Assembly (NCBI RefSeq): GCF_035974275.1
Contig: NZ_CP142422.1
Location: 3,844,001 to 3,908,000, forward strand
Origin: Chryseobacterium sp. MYb264
GTDB lineage: Bacteria > Bacteroidota > Bacteroidia > Flavobacteriales > Weeksellaceae
Direction: 5' to 3'
DNA: 64,000 bases
The notes under the pieces are model-generated. The model had not been told where the DNA came from, did no database searches, and saw nothing but the letters and a program-made list of their open reading frames with translations. Shown here in pieces: positions 18,089-26,183 of this stretch. Both the position numbers and the translations under genes were made by a program. Numbering within the stretch: the first letter of the stretch is position 1; the number at the start of each line of letters is the position of its first letter.

Positions 18089-18628
18089 TCAGGATCTCTG
18101 TTTTATGATCAGTTCCTGATGGTTGACGACTGTGGTGTTGGCAGGGATATCTTTATAAACGGTACATCCGGCTCCGATAATACAATTATCGCCTATGGTA
18201 ACCCCTTTGAGTACAGTTACATTGCTTCCCAGCCAGCAGTTTTTTCCAATCACGATGGGGGCAGTCGTAAATGCTGAGCGGTGAACTTTAAAATCAGGCT
18301 CGGTTTCATAGGAATGATTATGATCATATAGTTTAACGCCTTCTCCAAACAGGGTATTTTCACCGATGGAAATATGGTCAAGGCAATTGATGGAACAATA
18401 ATTATTCATAAAAAAATGGTCACCGAGCTCAAGATGAGCATTCTTCAGCACAAGCACATGAATGAAATTTCTAAAACCTACCGATTCTCCTATAGTCAGG
18501 CTTTTAATTGAACTGTCCAGAATAAAATGATTCTGAATACCCAGTTTAATGGTCTTAAAAAATACATGGGGGTGTTTTTTAAGCAGTGAAATCTGTTGTC
18601 TTCTTTGAAGTTTTTCAAAAAAATCCAT
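18089..18628 (-). CDS. Hexapeptide-repeat acyltransferase
   Basis: The 179-residue protein has left-handed beta-helix repeats between about residues 60 and 170 (LELGDHFFMNNYCSINCLDH, ISIGENTLFGEGVKLYDHNH, NCWLGSNVTVLKGVTIGDN, CIIGAGCTVYKDIPANTTV). The YDHNH segment supplies the likely catalytic His of sugar O-acetyltransferases. It is the first gene of the left minus-strand run and is divergent from the methyltransferase. It is the third acyltransferase of this fold within 4.3 kb, which suggests a heavily acetylated glycan. Confidence 0.82.
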   Translation of the reverse strand: MDFFEKLQRRQQISLLKKHPHVFFKTIKLGIQNHFILDSSIKSLTIGESVGFRNFIHVLVLKNAHLELGDHFFMNNYCSINCLDHISIGENTLFGEGVKLYDHNHSYETEPDFKVHRSAFTTAPIVIGKNCWLGSNVTVLKGVTIGDNCIIGAGCTVYKDIPANTTVVNHQELIIKQRS

Positions 18629-18663
18629 AAGTGTTGTATAAATTAGCTTCTACATTTGTTTTA

Positions 18664-18671
18664 CAAAGATA
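18664..18671 (-). promoter_or_regulatory. Promoter -7 box of the left minus-strand glycan run
   Basis: The minus strand reads TATCTTTG, an exact TAnnTTTG match, 35 nt before the start codon at 18628. It lies in the 114-bp divergent gap before the methyltransferase gene. Confidence 0.5.
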
Positions 18672-18742
18672 ATTTTTTTAGCAAACTTTTTTGAAAAATC
18701 TTTAACTTTATCATATTATTAAATTACTAAAACATAAATATA

Positions 18743-19516
18743 ATGAATACAATTTATCACGTAACTAAGACATTTATTGCGTATCTCAGAAGACCGGACC
18801 TTTATCCTGAGCTGGGGAGAAAAATTGTGAAAAATATATTTAAAAGAAACAATGCCTTTAAAGGAAAAGAAAAAACAAACCGGTGGGCAGCAGCTAAGGC
18901 TGTTACCCAGGAAAAGGCCATTTCCTCACTTTTTGGAGTGAATAGCTTGGCTTTTAGACATGATTTCTCAGCGTTTCTTGCTCAGGCAGAACAAAAACAA
19001 GAAGAATGTCCGGTGAAAATGGGTGGGGCCGGTGCCTTAGAACTTATTTATTACGCCTGTGAATGGACTAATGCAAAAGCGGCCATAGAAACGGGTGTTG
19101 CTTACGGATGGTCCTCTCTGGCTTGCCTGTTATCATTAGAAAAAAGAAATGGCCGGCTATACAGTTCAGACATGCCTTATCTGGCGCAGGACGGAGATCG
19201 GTACGTGGGATGTGTTGTTCCGGATCATTTAAGAAGTCATTGGAAATTATTCAGGTTGGCGGATAAGGAATCTCTTCCTAAGATTTTCAGTGATTATCCT
19301 GAATTTGACGTTATCCATTATGATTCGGATAAAAGTTATGACGGAAGAATCTGGGCTTATGATATGCTGTATACCCGTCTTAGAAAAGGGGGCGTTTTCT
19401 TAAGTGACGATATTGGTGACAATTCTGCTTTTCAGGATTTTTGTGAAAAATTAAATATTGATCCTACGGTCATTGAGTATGAAGGAAAATATATCGGAGC
19501 CTTCATTAAAGGGTAA
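18743..19516 (+). CDS. Class I SAM-dependent methyltransferase (Methyltransf_24-like)
   Basis: The 257-residue product has a Rossmann methyltransferase core: motif I AAIETGVAYGWSSLACLLSL (near 110), an acidic residue after the next strand (RLYSSDMPY), and FDVIHYDSDKSYDGRIWAYD (near 190) with the class D.D.DK..Y pattern. RKGGVFLSDDIGDN follows near 215. This resembles O-methyltransferases found in polysaccharide and rhamnolipid-type loci. It is alone on the plus strand, followed by a 980-nt gap without a gene. A sugar or glycan-end methylation role is inferred from context only. Confidence 0.8.
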   Translation: MNTIYHVTKTFIAYLRRPDLYPELGRKIVKNIFKRNNAFKGKEKTNRWAAAKAVTQEKAISSLFGVNSLAFRHDFSAFLAQAEQKQEECPVKMGGAGALELIYYACEWTNAKAAIETGVAYGWSSLACLLSLEKRNGRLYSSDMPYLAQDGDRYVGCVVPDHLRSHWKLFRLADKESLPKIFSDYPEFDVIHYDSDKSYDGRIWAYDMLYTRLRKGGVFLSDDIGDNSAFQDFCEKLNIDPTVIEYEGKYIGAFIKG

Positions 19517-19549
19517 AATTTTGGTAGAAATTGTTTAGCTTTCTTTTTT

Positions 19550-19620
19550 GCCGCGAATGCACAAGTATTTTTTTATTTCCTGCAGATCGCACAAATCTCG
19601 CTTATGACACTATTGATTTT
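19550..19620. repeat. Dispersed intergenic repeat, copy B
   Basis: This is the counterpart of 66-135, same orientation, about 71 nt. Shared words are CGAATGCAC, CAGATCG and TTGATTTT, in the same order and nearly the same spacing. Confidence 0.55.
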
Positions 19621-19773
19621 TTCTTTAAACTTCTGAAAGTTATAAGTGGAAAGGCTTTATTTCAATTATAAAATAGATTTAATCTAAATTGGCGAAACTT
19701 CGTTTATAAAACGTAATACTGTTTTCTTTTTCAATTTACCTTAAAAAAAAGAAGGGCTTAAATATGAGTAGCG

Positions 19774-19826
19774 TCGGGTGAAACCCGATGAATAAGTATT
19801 CAATGATGTTATCACCCTGAAAGGGT
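19774..19826. repeat. Pair of REP-like hairpins
   Basis: TCGGGT-GAA-ACCCGA (19774-19788) and ACCCT-GAA-AGGGT (19814-19826) are two perfect short hairpins with the same GAA loop, 25 nt apart. The CCCTGAAAGGG type of word is frequent between genes in this group of bacteria, which suggests a repetitive extragenic palindrome. Copy number cannot be judged from one window. Confidence 0.45.
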
Positions 19827-20423
19827 TAAATAATGTAATGCAAATTTCAAAGAAAAAATGCTATAAGACCTGCCGTCATCATAAAACTTTTGGGGCTTTG
19901 TGCTCAAAATATAAAGCGTTGAACGTTTATCGTTAAGTCTTAATGTATGGTTATAATGTGCTGAGTAAAACGCCATGACGATCGAAAATATCTAAAATGA
20001 GAGCTAAGGCTTTAGTGATTAGTAGCGTTAAAAGAAAATTAAGAATGGCTCTCGTCCTGTTTTCCGATACGGTACTTAGATCTCTATGATACTGACCAGT
20101 CTTTTGATGGATCAAGTTTTTGCTTACTTCTCCAAGTTTTGTATTTGATACTTTATTGGCTTTCATTCTGAGGTTTTCTGCCTCCCTGCATCGTGATATA
20201 GGTGTCTTTTGCTACGAAGTTTGTATTTCTGTTTATACAATTTCACAAAAAATCTTTAAGTTTACAGTCTCTTAGGCGGAAAGATCCATCTGTGCTTAAT
20301 CTATGCGTTCTTCCGAAAAAGTGTCCTGAAAAGCATAAAACTGATGGGATTTTTTTAACCTGTATTTTTAGTCTGTAAAGCGCTGAGAGTGAATGTTTCG
20401 CAAAGTGGCTTCTAATATTATAA

Positions 20424-20450
20424 TTTGATTAAAAAAGTGCAGTAGTTTTG
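20424..20450 (+). promoter_or_regulatory. Promoter of the acyl-transfer cassette
   Basis: TTTG (20424-20427) and TAGTTTTG (20443-20450) match the Bacteroidota -33 and -7 boxes, their starts 19 nt apart, which is the expected spacing. The start codon at 20497 lies 46 nt further. It is among the best-formed promoters in the window and probably drives the six-gene cassette to 25966. Confidence 0.65.
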
Positions 20451-20496
20451 TAAATCAGGTTTATAAATTGTATTTTGCTGCCTTAAACATAGAACT

Positions 20497-22221
20497 ATGA
20501 TGAAAACGTTCACGCAATTAAAGAAAAATGCAGGAAAAAAGCCTGAAGGTTTAAAAAAAATAAAACTGGCTTTACTGGGGGATACAGCTACACAGTTTCT
20601 GAATACTGCATTAAAGGGATCAGCGATAGACCTTGGATTTGATCTTGATATCTTTGAGGCAGATTTCGGACAGGTTTCGAGACAGATCCTGGATCCATCT
20701 TCGGATTACTACCAATTCGATGCAGATTATACCCTGATTTTTGAGTCGACCCATAAATTGCTGAACCAATATTATAAATCATCTGACTCCGGAATCCACT
20801 TCGCTGAACAGAAAATCAGATATATCGAAGAACTTTATGAAACCATCCAAAGCAGAACGAAAAGCAAGCTAATCTACTGTAATTTTCCGGGAATAGACAA
20901 TCAGGTATTCGGGAGCTTTGCCAATAAAGTAGAGTCGTCGTTCGTATTTCAGCTTAATAAAATTAATTATTTATTGTCAGCGCAGGTTGGGCTTGAAAAA
21001 AGCAACTTTTTTATTGCCGACCTGGTGTCTCTTCAAAATAAATGGGGCAGAAACTTTATGTTTTCCCCTACTATTTATGTAAATACAGAGATGGTTCTTT
21101 CCCTGGATGCCTTACCACTGGTCGCTCATCATGCAATGAGTATTATTTCATCCATGCAGGGAAAGTTTAAAAAATGTGTTATTCTGGATCTCGACAATAC
21201 AACCTGGGGAGGAATTATCGGAGACGACGGGCTTGAAAAGATTCAGATCGGAAGTCTGGGGATTGGTAAAGCTTTTACAGAATTCCAGTACTGGATAAAA
21301 TCTTTACAGAAAAGAGGGATTATTGTGGCGGTCTGCAGTAAAAATGATGAAGATAAAGCCAAAGAACCTTTTGAAAAGCATCCCGATATGGTATTGAAAC
21401 TTAGTGATATTGCCGTTTTTGTTGCCAATTGGGAAAATAAGGCCGACAATATCCGAAAGATTCAGCATATTTTAAATATAGGTTTTGACTCTATGGTTTT
21501 TCTTGATGACAATCCGTTTGAAAGAAATTTGGTTCGGGAAAATCTACCTGAGGTATGCGTTCCGGAACTTCCCGAAGATCCGGCAGAGTATCTGGAGTAT
21601 TTATATAGCCTGAATCTTTTTGAAACTTCGGGCTTTTCTGAAAATGATGCAGAAAGAACAAAGCAATACCAGGTGGAAGCACAAAGAGCTACGGCATTGG
21701 AAAGTTTTACCAATGTGGAGGATTTTCTGAAAAGTATGAATATGGTTTCAGACGTTCAGGCGTTCAGTAATTTTTCTAAGCCCAGGGTATCTCAGCTGAC
21801 TCAGCGTTCCAACCAGTTTAATTTAAGAACAATAAGATACACGGAACAGGAAGTTGAAAACCTAATGGCATCGGAAGAGCATCATACTCTTTCTTTTACC
21901 CTGGAGGATAAGTATGGAGACAACGGACTGATCTGTGTCATCGTGCTTAAAAAAGAAGATGAAGAAACCCTGTTTATCGATACATGGCTAATGAGTTGCC
22001 GGGTACTGAAACGGGGAATGGAAGACTTTACCTTAAACACCATTGTTGATACTGCCCGTAAGAATGGCTTTCAATATTTGGTTGGGGAGCATATTCCCAC
22101 TTCAAAAAATCAGATGGTTGAAGATCATTACAGCAGATTAGGATTTACGCCGTACAAAGATAAATGGATGCTTAAAGTCGGTGATTATCAACCTAAAGAG
22201 GTATTCATCACAGCCCGATAA
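20497..22221 (+). CDS. FkbH-like HAD-IIIC family protein
   Basis: The 574-residue protein has three parts. An N-terminal alpha/beta domain (about 20-220) comes first. The HAD domain follows with the nucleophile motif DLDNTTWGG (residues 231-239), SKNDED near 288 and FLDDNPFERN near 334. A C-terminal GNAT-like domain runs from about 430 (RTIRYTEQEV to SRLGFTPYKDKWML). FkbH proteins take 1,3-bisphosphoglycerate and load a glyceryl group onto the phosphopantetheine of an acyl carrier protein. The next gene is such a carrier, 37 nt downstream, which supports that role here. It leads the acyl-transfer cassette. Confidence 0.88.
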   Translation: MMKTFTQLKKNAGKKPEGLKKIKLALLGDTATQFLNTALKGSAIDLGFDLDIFEADFGQVSRQILDPSSDYYQFDADYTLIFESTHKLLNQYYKSSDSGIHFAEQKIRYIEELYETIQSRTKSKLIYCNFPGIDNQVFGSFANKVESSFVFQLNKINYLLSAQVGLEKSNFFIADLVSLQNKWGRNFMFSPTIYVNTEMVLSLDALPLVAHHAMSIISSMQGKFKKCVILDLDNTTWGGIIGDDGLEKIQIGSLGIGKAFTEFQYWIKSLQKRGIIVAVCSKNDEDKAKEPFEKHPDMVLKLSDIAVFVANWENKADNIRKIQHILNIGFDSMVFLDDNPFERNLVRENLPEVCVPELPEDPAEYLEYLYSLNLFETSGFSENDAERTKQYQVEAQRATALESFTNVEDFLKSMNMVSDVQAFSNFSKPRVSQLTQRSNQFNLRTIRYTEQEVENLMASEEHHTLSFTLEDKYGDNGLICVIVLKKEDEETLFIDTWLMSCRVLKRGMEDFTLNTIVDTARKNGFQYLVGEHIPTSKNQMVEDHYSRLGFTPYKDKWMLKVGDYQPKEVFITAR

Positions 22222-22258
22222 AACTAATAAGAAAGATAAATTAAGATAAAAGAATATT

Positions 22259-22495
22259 ATGAACAGAGACGAAATTTTAGCCAAATTAACTACAATTTTC
22301 CACGATGAGCTGGATAATGACGAGATTGTGTTACATTTTGAAACAACCGCTGATGATATCGAGGAATGGGATTCTCTCTCTCATATCCAGTTGATTGTTG
22401 CGGTGGAAAAAGCATTCAAAGTACGTTTTACTTCATCCGAAATTCAAAGCTGGAATAATGTTGGGGAAATGATCGACTGTATTTTAAGTAAATAA
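22259..22495 (+). CDS. Acyl carrier protein
   Basis: The 78-residue acidic protein has the carrier motif WDSLSHIQLIVAVE, with Ser39 as the site for 4'-phosphopantetheine. The DSL triplet and the helix after it match stand-alone carriers associated with FkbH-type enzymes. The next gene starts with the ATG immediately after its TAA, so it is translationally coupled to the MaoC-like gene. It is very unlikely to be the housekeeping AcpP, because the context is a glycan locus and the motif is DSLS and not DSLD. Confidence 0.92.
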   Translation: MNRDEILAKLTTIFHDELDNDEIVLHFETTADDIEEWDSLSHIQLIVAVEKAFKVRFTSSEIQSWNNVGEMIDCILSK

Positions 22496-22894
22496 ATGGT
22501 TCTTCAGGTTAATCAAAAATTTCAGCATCAATTTCAGGTTGATGATAGAGTATACAATGGTTTTATTTCCGTTTTCGGAGATAAAAATGCTTTGCATACC
22601 GACGAAGCATTTGCCCGGGAGAAAGGATTTCCCTCCAAAGTAATGCATGGGAATATTCTGAACGGTTTTTTATCTTTTTTTATTGGTGAGCTGCTCCCCA
22701 TGGAAGAAGTGATGATTCTTTCCCAGCATATTAATTTTAAAAATCCTGTATTTCTGAATGATATTTTAAATTTTGAGGCTGTCGTGGAAGAGCAGTCAGA
22801 AGCGGTACAGGTTAATACATTTAAATTCAAATTTTTCAATTCCGAAAATAAAACAGTAGCAGCAGGAAGAATACAAATAAAAGAACTCACGTGA
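22496..22894 (+). CDS. MaoC-like hot-dog dehydratase/hydratase
   Basis: The 132-residue protein has a single hot-dog domain of the MaoC type: DKNALHTDEAFAREKGF (residues 25-41) carries the hydratase Asp/His pair, followed by MHGNILNGFLS. Family members add or remove water at the 2,3 position of acyl thioesters, here presumably acyl-ACP. It lies between the carrier protein and an SDR reductase, overlapping the latter by 4 nt. The Asp and His are both visible, so activity is expected. The real substrate is unknown. Confidence 0.8.
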   Translation: MVLQVNQKFQHQFQVDDRVYNGFISVFGDKNALHTDEAFAREKGFPSKVMHGNILNGFLSFFIGELLPMEEVMILSQHINFKNPVFLNDILNFEAVVEEQSEAVQVNTFKFKFFNSENKTVAAGRIQIKELT

Positions 22895-23604
22895 ATAAAG
22901 TAGTTTTAACAGGTGGCTCCTCGGGAATAGGGAAGGCAATTGCTCTTTTTCTTCTGGAAAAAGGATATGAGGTGTTGTTTACCTATCGGCATTCCCAAGA
23001 GTCGGCTCAGGAAATAGAAGCAAAATATAGTAAAAGCAAAGCGTTTCAGATTGATTTTAGTATTCCTTCAGAAATGGAAAGATTTTCCGAGGCAATCGCA
23101 GATTTTTCTCCTGATATTCTAATTAACAATTATTATAACGGAACTTTTATAGATACCTATTTCCATAAAACGGAGGCCGAGAAGTTTTCCAATGATTTTA
23201 ATAGCAATATTGTTCCTACTCTGCATATAACACAGGGCTGCATCAGTATTTTCCGGAAAAAGAAATTCGGAAGAATTATCAATATTCTCAGCTCTTCGCT
23301 GAATGCTCCTGCGCTGGGAACTTCGGTGTATAATGCAAACAAAGCCTATCTTTTACAGATGAGTAAAAGCTGGGCCGCTGAAAATGTAAAATTCGGTATT
23401 ACCTGTAATTCGATTTCGCCTGCATTTATTCCCACAGATTTTCATAAAGATATGGATGAACGTATGAAAGAGACCATTCTTTCAGGCTATCCAATTAAAG
23501 AAGAACTTGAAAGCAAGGATATTTCAGGGGCCGTAGACCTTTGTCTCAATGGAGGAAAACATTTTAACGGAAATCATATTTTTCTGGATGCATCCCATTA
23601 TTAA
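22891..23604 (+). CDS. Short-chain dehydrogenase/reductase, FabG-like
   Basis: The 237-residue cytoplasmic enzyme has the cofactor loop TGGSSGIGKAIA (residues 7-18), NNYYNG at the structural Asn position, ILSSS, and YNANKAYLLQMSK with the catalytic Tyr and Lys. It starts at a GTG that overlaps the TGA of the MaoC-like gene (GTGA), so start choice is set by translational coupling. FabG-like enzymes reduce 3-ketoacyl-ACP. Paired with carrier protein and MaoC it suggests tailoring of a short hydroxyacyl group. The NNYYNG motif departs from the usual NNAG, which hints at a specialised substrate. Confidence 0.85.
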   Translation: MNKVVLTGGSSGIGKAIALFLLEKGYEVLFTYRHSQESAQEIEAKYSKSKAFQIDFSIPSEMERFSEAIADFSPDILINNYYNGTFIDTYFHKTEAEKFSNDFNSNIVPTLHITQGCISIFRKKKFGRIINILSSSLNAPALGTSVYNANKAYLLQMSKSWAAENVKFGITCNSISPAFIPTDFHKDMDERMKETILSGYPIKEELESKDISGAVDLCLNGGKHFNGNHIFLDASHY

Positions 23605-23625
23605 ATAGAAATCGAAATATAAATA

Positions 23626-25038
23626 ATGCAGTTTACCTCCATTACCTTTGTCCTTTTTTTTACCATTTTTTTTGGTGTTTACTGGTTGTTAAGAAAAAAT
23701 CTTAAACGACAGAACATCGTATTGTTGCTGGCGAGTTATCTGTTTTATGGATTCTGGGACTGGCGGTTTTTGGCTCTGCTGATCGGGAGTTCGGGTATAG
23801 CTTACTTTTTAGGATTGAAAATTGGTGAGTACGAAGGCCGAAAGAAGAGGCTCTTTGTAAATATCGGGTTGATTCTTGCGATAGCATCCCTTTTCTACTT
23901 TAAATATTTTAATTTTTTCATTGATTCTTTTGCAGAATTATTCGGAATAAAAAATAGATTAACTCTTACTATTGCGCTTCCTTTAGGCATCAGTTTTTAT
24001 ACATTCAGGATGATAAGCTATTTTCTGGATCTTAAAAATAATAAACTGAAGCCTGAAAATGATGCCATTACGTTCTTTAATTATATTGCATTTTTCCCCA
24101 GTATGACCTCTGGGCCCATCGACCGCGGAGGACTGCTCCTTCCTCAGCTCAGAAAAGAAAGGGTATTCACTTTTGAAAGCGGGGCGGACGCATCAAGACA
24201 AATTTTATATGGTGTCTTTAAAAAATTGGTGGTTGCCAATACCATCACTCCCGTGACCCAGGAGATTTTTCAGAATTATGATCATCTTGCAGGAAGTACA
24301 GTGGCTTTGGGAATGCTGCTATTCCTCTTTGAGATCTATGCAGACTTTTCAGGGTACTCCGATATGGCGATCGGTTTTGCCCGATTGCTGGGATTTAAAA
24401 TCACCAAAAACTTTGCCTTTCCCCTTTTTGCACAAAATATTGCTGAATTTTGGAGAAAGTGGCATATTTCATTAACGTCATGGTTAACGGACTATGTGTT
24501 TACCCCTCTGGTAATTCACTTTAGAGACTACGGTAAAAAAGGTCTTATTGCGGCTATTATTTTAAATTTTATTTTAATTGGTGCATGGCATGGTCCGAGA
24601 TATACCTTTGTTCTTTTCGGGCTCCTTCACGGGCTTTATTATATTCCGCTGATTCTTGCCAATAAGTTAAATAAAAAGAAAAAAATTTCAGGATCCTTTC
24701 CTACATTTAAAGAAGCCGGAAATATTGCACTGACCATGCTCCTGGTGTGCTTCGCTTTTGTACTTTTTGCAGCACCTACACTTACTGATGCTGTGGGAAT
24801 GTACTCAAGAATCTTTAGTCTTTCATTTTTCTCGGTTCCTCAGTTTTTTCAGTTGAAAATTGCCGGACTTATTATTATTCTGCTGGCCATAGAATGGCTG
24901 AACAGGGATCAGGAGCATGGTTTAGAAATAAGCCGGTTGAAACCTGCCCTTAGAAGAGTTTTTTATATTTTCCTGATTTTCATCATCATGTATTATGGAG
25001 TTTTCGGAAATGGAAGTTTCATCTACGAACAGTTTTAA
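23626..25038 (+). CDS. MBOAT-family membrane-bound O-acyltransferase
   Basis: The 470-residue polytopic inner-membrane protein belongs to the DltB/AlgI group. The N-terminus is FTSITFVLFFTIFFGVYWLL. The MBOAT core has MTSGPIDRGGLLLPQL, FAEIYADFSGYSDMAIG-type sequence (here FEIYADFSGYSDMAIGFARL), FWRKWHISLTSWLTDYVF, and the conserved His in GAWHGPRYTF and LLHGLYY. Such enzymes pass an acyl group across the membrane to an extracytoplasmic glycan. It is followed after 1 nt by the SGNH-like gene, its usual partner in alginate-type and Dlt-type systems. Confidence 0.92.
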   Translation: MQFTSITFVLFFTIFFGVYWLLRKNLKRQNIVLLLASYLFYGFWDWRFLALLIGSSGIAYFLGLKIGEYEGRKKRLFVNIGLILAIASLFYFKYFNFFIDSFAELFGIKNRLTLTIALPLGISFYTFRMISYFLDLKNNKLKPENDAITFFNYIAFFPSMTSGPIDRGGLLLPQLRKERVFTFESGADASRQILYGVFKKLVVANTITPVTQEIFQNYDHLAGSTVALGMLLFLFEIYADFSGYSDMAIGFARLLGFKITKNFAFPLFAQNIAEFWRKWHISLTSWLTDYVFTPLVIHFRDYGKKGLIAAIILNFILIGAWHGPRYTFVLFGLLHGLYYIPLILANKLNKKKKISGSFPTFKEAGNIALTMLLVCFAFVLFAAPTLTDAVGMYSRIFSLSFFSVPQFFQLKIAGLIIILLAIEWLNRDQEHGLEISRLKPALRRVFYIFLIFIIMYYGVFGNGSFIYEQF

Positions 25039-25039
25039 T

Positions 25040-25966
25040 ATGAAGAAATTTTTATTTAAAATATCCTTTTACCTCGTTTCCGTCATTGCAGTACTGCTTT
25101 TTCTGGGAACATATGCGGATGGTAATACGGATGATAATTACAGACATTTCACGGGATCTAAACCATCAGATATGATTTTCGGAGACTCCAGGAGTGCCCA
25201 GGCTGTTGTTCCTGATGTGCTGGATCAAAGGCTGAAGGGGCGTACTTTCAATAATTTCTCTTTAAATATTGCAGAGTCTCCTTATGGGAAGATCTATTTT
25301 GAAGCGATCAAGAAAAAGCTGGATCCTGCAACCCAAAACGGGATTTTTATTGTAACCGTTGACCCCTGGAATGTTTCCTTACCTAAAAAGGAGATCAGCG
25401 AAAAAGAGTATTCTGAAAATAATTCTGCACTGGCAGATATGTATTTTTATGATAAGGCTCCCAATTATGAATATCTGTTGAAGCACTACACCAGAAGCTG
25501 GTTTAATATCTTCCGTGAGCGCGAAGCCATTGTGAAATCCAACACTTACCTGCATAAAAACGGATGGATGGAAGTGAATGTTAATGTATCGCCCGATACG
25601 GTGAGAGCCCGAAGGCTGATCAAAATCGATCAGTATAAGGATCTGGCAAAAGTCCAGAAAATAGCATCATACAGGCTAAATGCACTGGGAGAAATCATCA
25701 GCTACTTAAAAGATCATGGACGAGTATATCTCGTCAGAATTCCTGCGTCGGAAGAAATACTGGAGATCGAAAACCGCTACTCTCCCGATTTTAATACGAT
25801 TATGAAGGATGTTGCCAAGAAGAATAAGGTGAGATTTCTGGATTTTACTCCGCAAAATAAGCAATACCTGTACACAGACGGAAACCATATGTATAGAGAA
25901 TCTGCCAGGGTATTTACCGCTCAGATAGCAGATTCTATTCAAGGGGATCAAAAAAGTCTGCGATAA
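25040..25966 (+). CDS. SGNH-like membrane-anchored protein, MBOAT partner
   Basis: The 308-residue product has an N-terminal membrane anchor (KFLFKISFYLVSVIAVLLFLG). An extracytoplasmic domain of SGNH/DltD/AlgJ appearance follows, with IFGDSRSAQAVVP (GDS block, residues about 45-57) and YTDGNHMYRESARVF near the C-terminus, carrying the Asp-x2-His pair. The open frame extends 15 codons upstream into the MBOAT gene. The ATG at 25040 is preferred because it follows the MBOAT stop by 1 nt and starts at the membrane anchor. It probably completes acyl transfer outside the membrane. Confidence 0.82.
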   Translation: MKKFLFKISFYLVSVIAVLLFLGTYADGNTDDNYRHFTGSKPSDMIFGDSRSAQAVVPDVLDQRLKGRTFNNFSLNIAESPYGKIYFEAIKKKLDPATQNGIFIVTVDPWNVSLPKKEISEKEYSENNSALADMYFYDKAPNYEYLLKHYTRSWFNIFREREAIVKSNTYLHKNGWMEVNVNVSPDTVRARRLIKIDQYKDLAKVQKIASYRLNALGEIISYLKDHGRVYLVRIPASEEILEIENRYSPDFNTIMKDVAKKNKVRFLDFTPQNKQYLYTDGNHMYRESARVFTAQIADSIQGDQKSLR

Positions 25967-26168
25967 AAGGGGATCGTCCCAATTCCGGATTATATTTTTT
26001 TTCAATGCCGCTGAGGACGAAAACTCGGACAGGTGCCGGATTATAAGAATCAGCGCCCTCTATTTTCTCTTGCTCTTTCATCTTCATGACATCACAGGCA
26101 TGCTGAATTCTGCAATCTTCCCAACGGTTTAAAGGGGAGTATTGTCACTCATTCAAGTCAGGATCCAT
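25935..26168 (-). pseudogene. Protein-like short frame with one internal TGA
   Basis: Read on the minus strand from ATG 26168, the frame gives MDPDLNE, then a TGA, then QYSPLNRWEDCRIQHACDV and continues through VRVFVLSGIEKKYNPELGR and IADFFDPLE to a TAG: 77 positions in all. The composition is rich in Trp, Cys, Glu and Arg and looks like real protein. One TGA (TGG would give Trp) breaks it. It may be a decayed small gene, a sequencing error, or a gene starting at the internal ATG (residue 28). It overlaps the convergent SGNH-like gene by 32 nt. I know no family for it. Confidence 0.35.
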
Positions 26169-26183
26169 CTTTCGTAAACCGAT

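Larger units (their letters stand above)
19517..20496. other. Long intergenic region without a convincing gene
   Basis: It contains a dispersed repeat copy (19550-19620), two small GC-rich hairpins with GAA loops (19774-19826) and the promoter of the FkbH-like gene (20443-20450). A 71-codon frame on the minus strand (19951-20166) has no recognisable similarity and I do not call it a gene. The region separates the methyltransferase from the acyl-transfer cassette and may mark a recombination junction. Confidence 0.5.

Noticed and set aside
19951..20166. 71-codon minus-strand frame in the long intergenic region
   Set aside because: No recognisable domain, no promoter box or neighbour relation. 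A chance frame is most likely.
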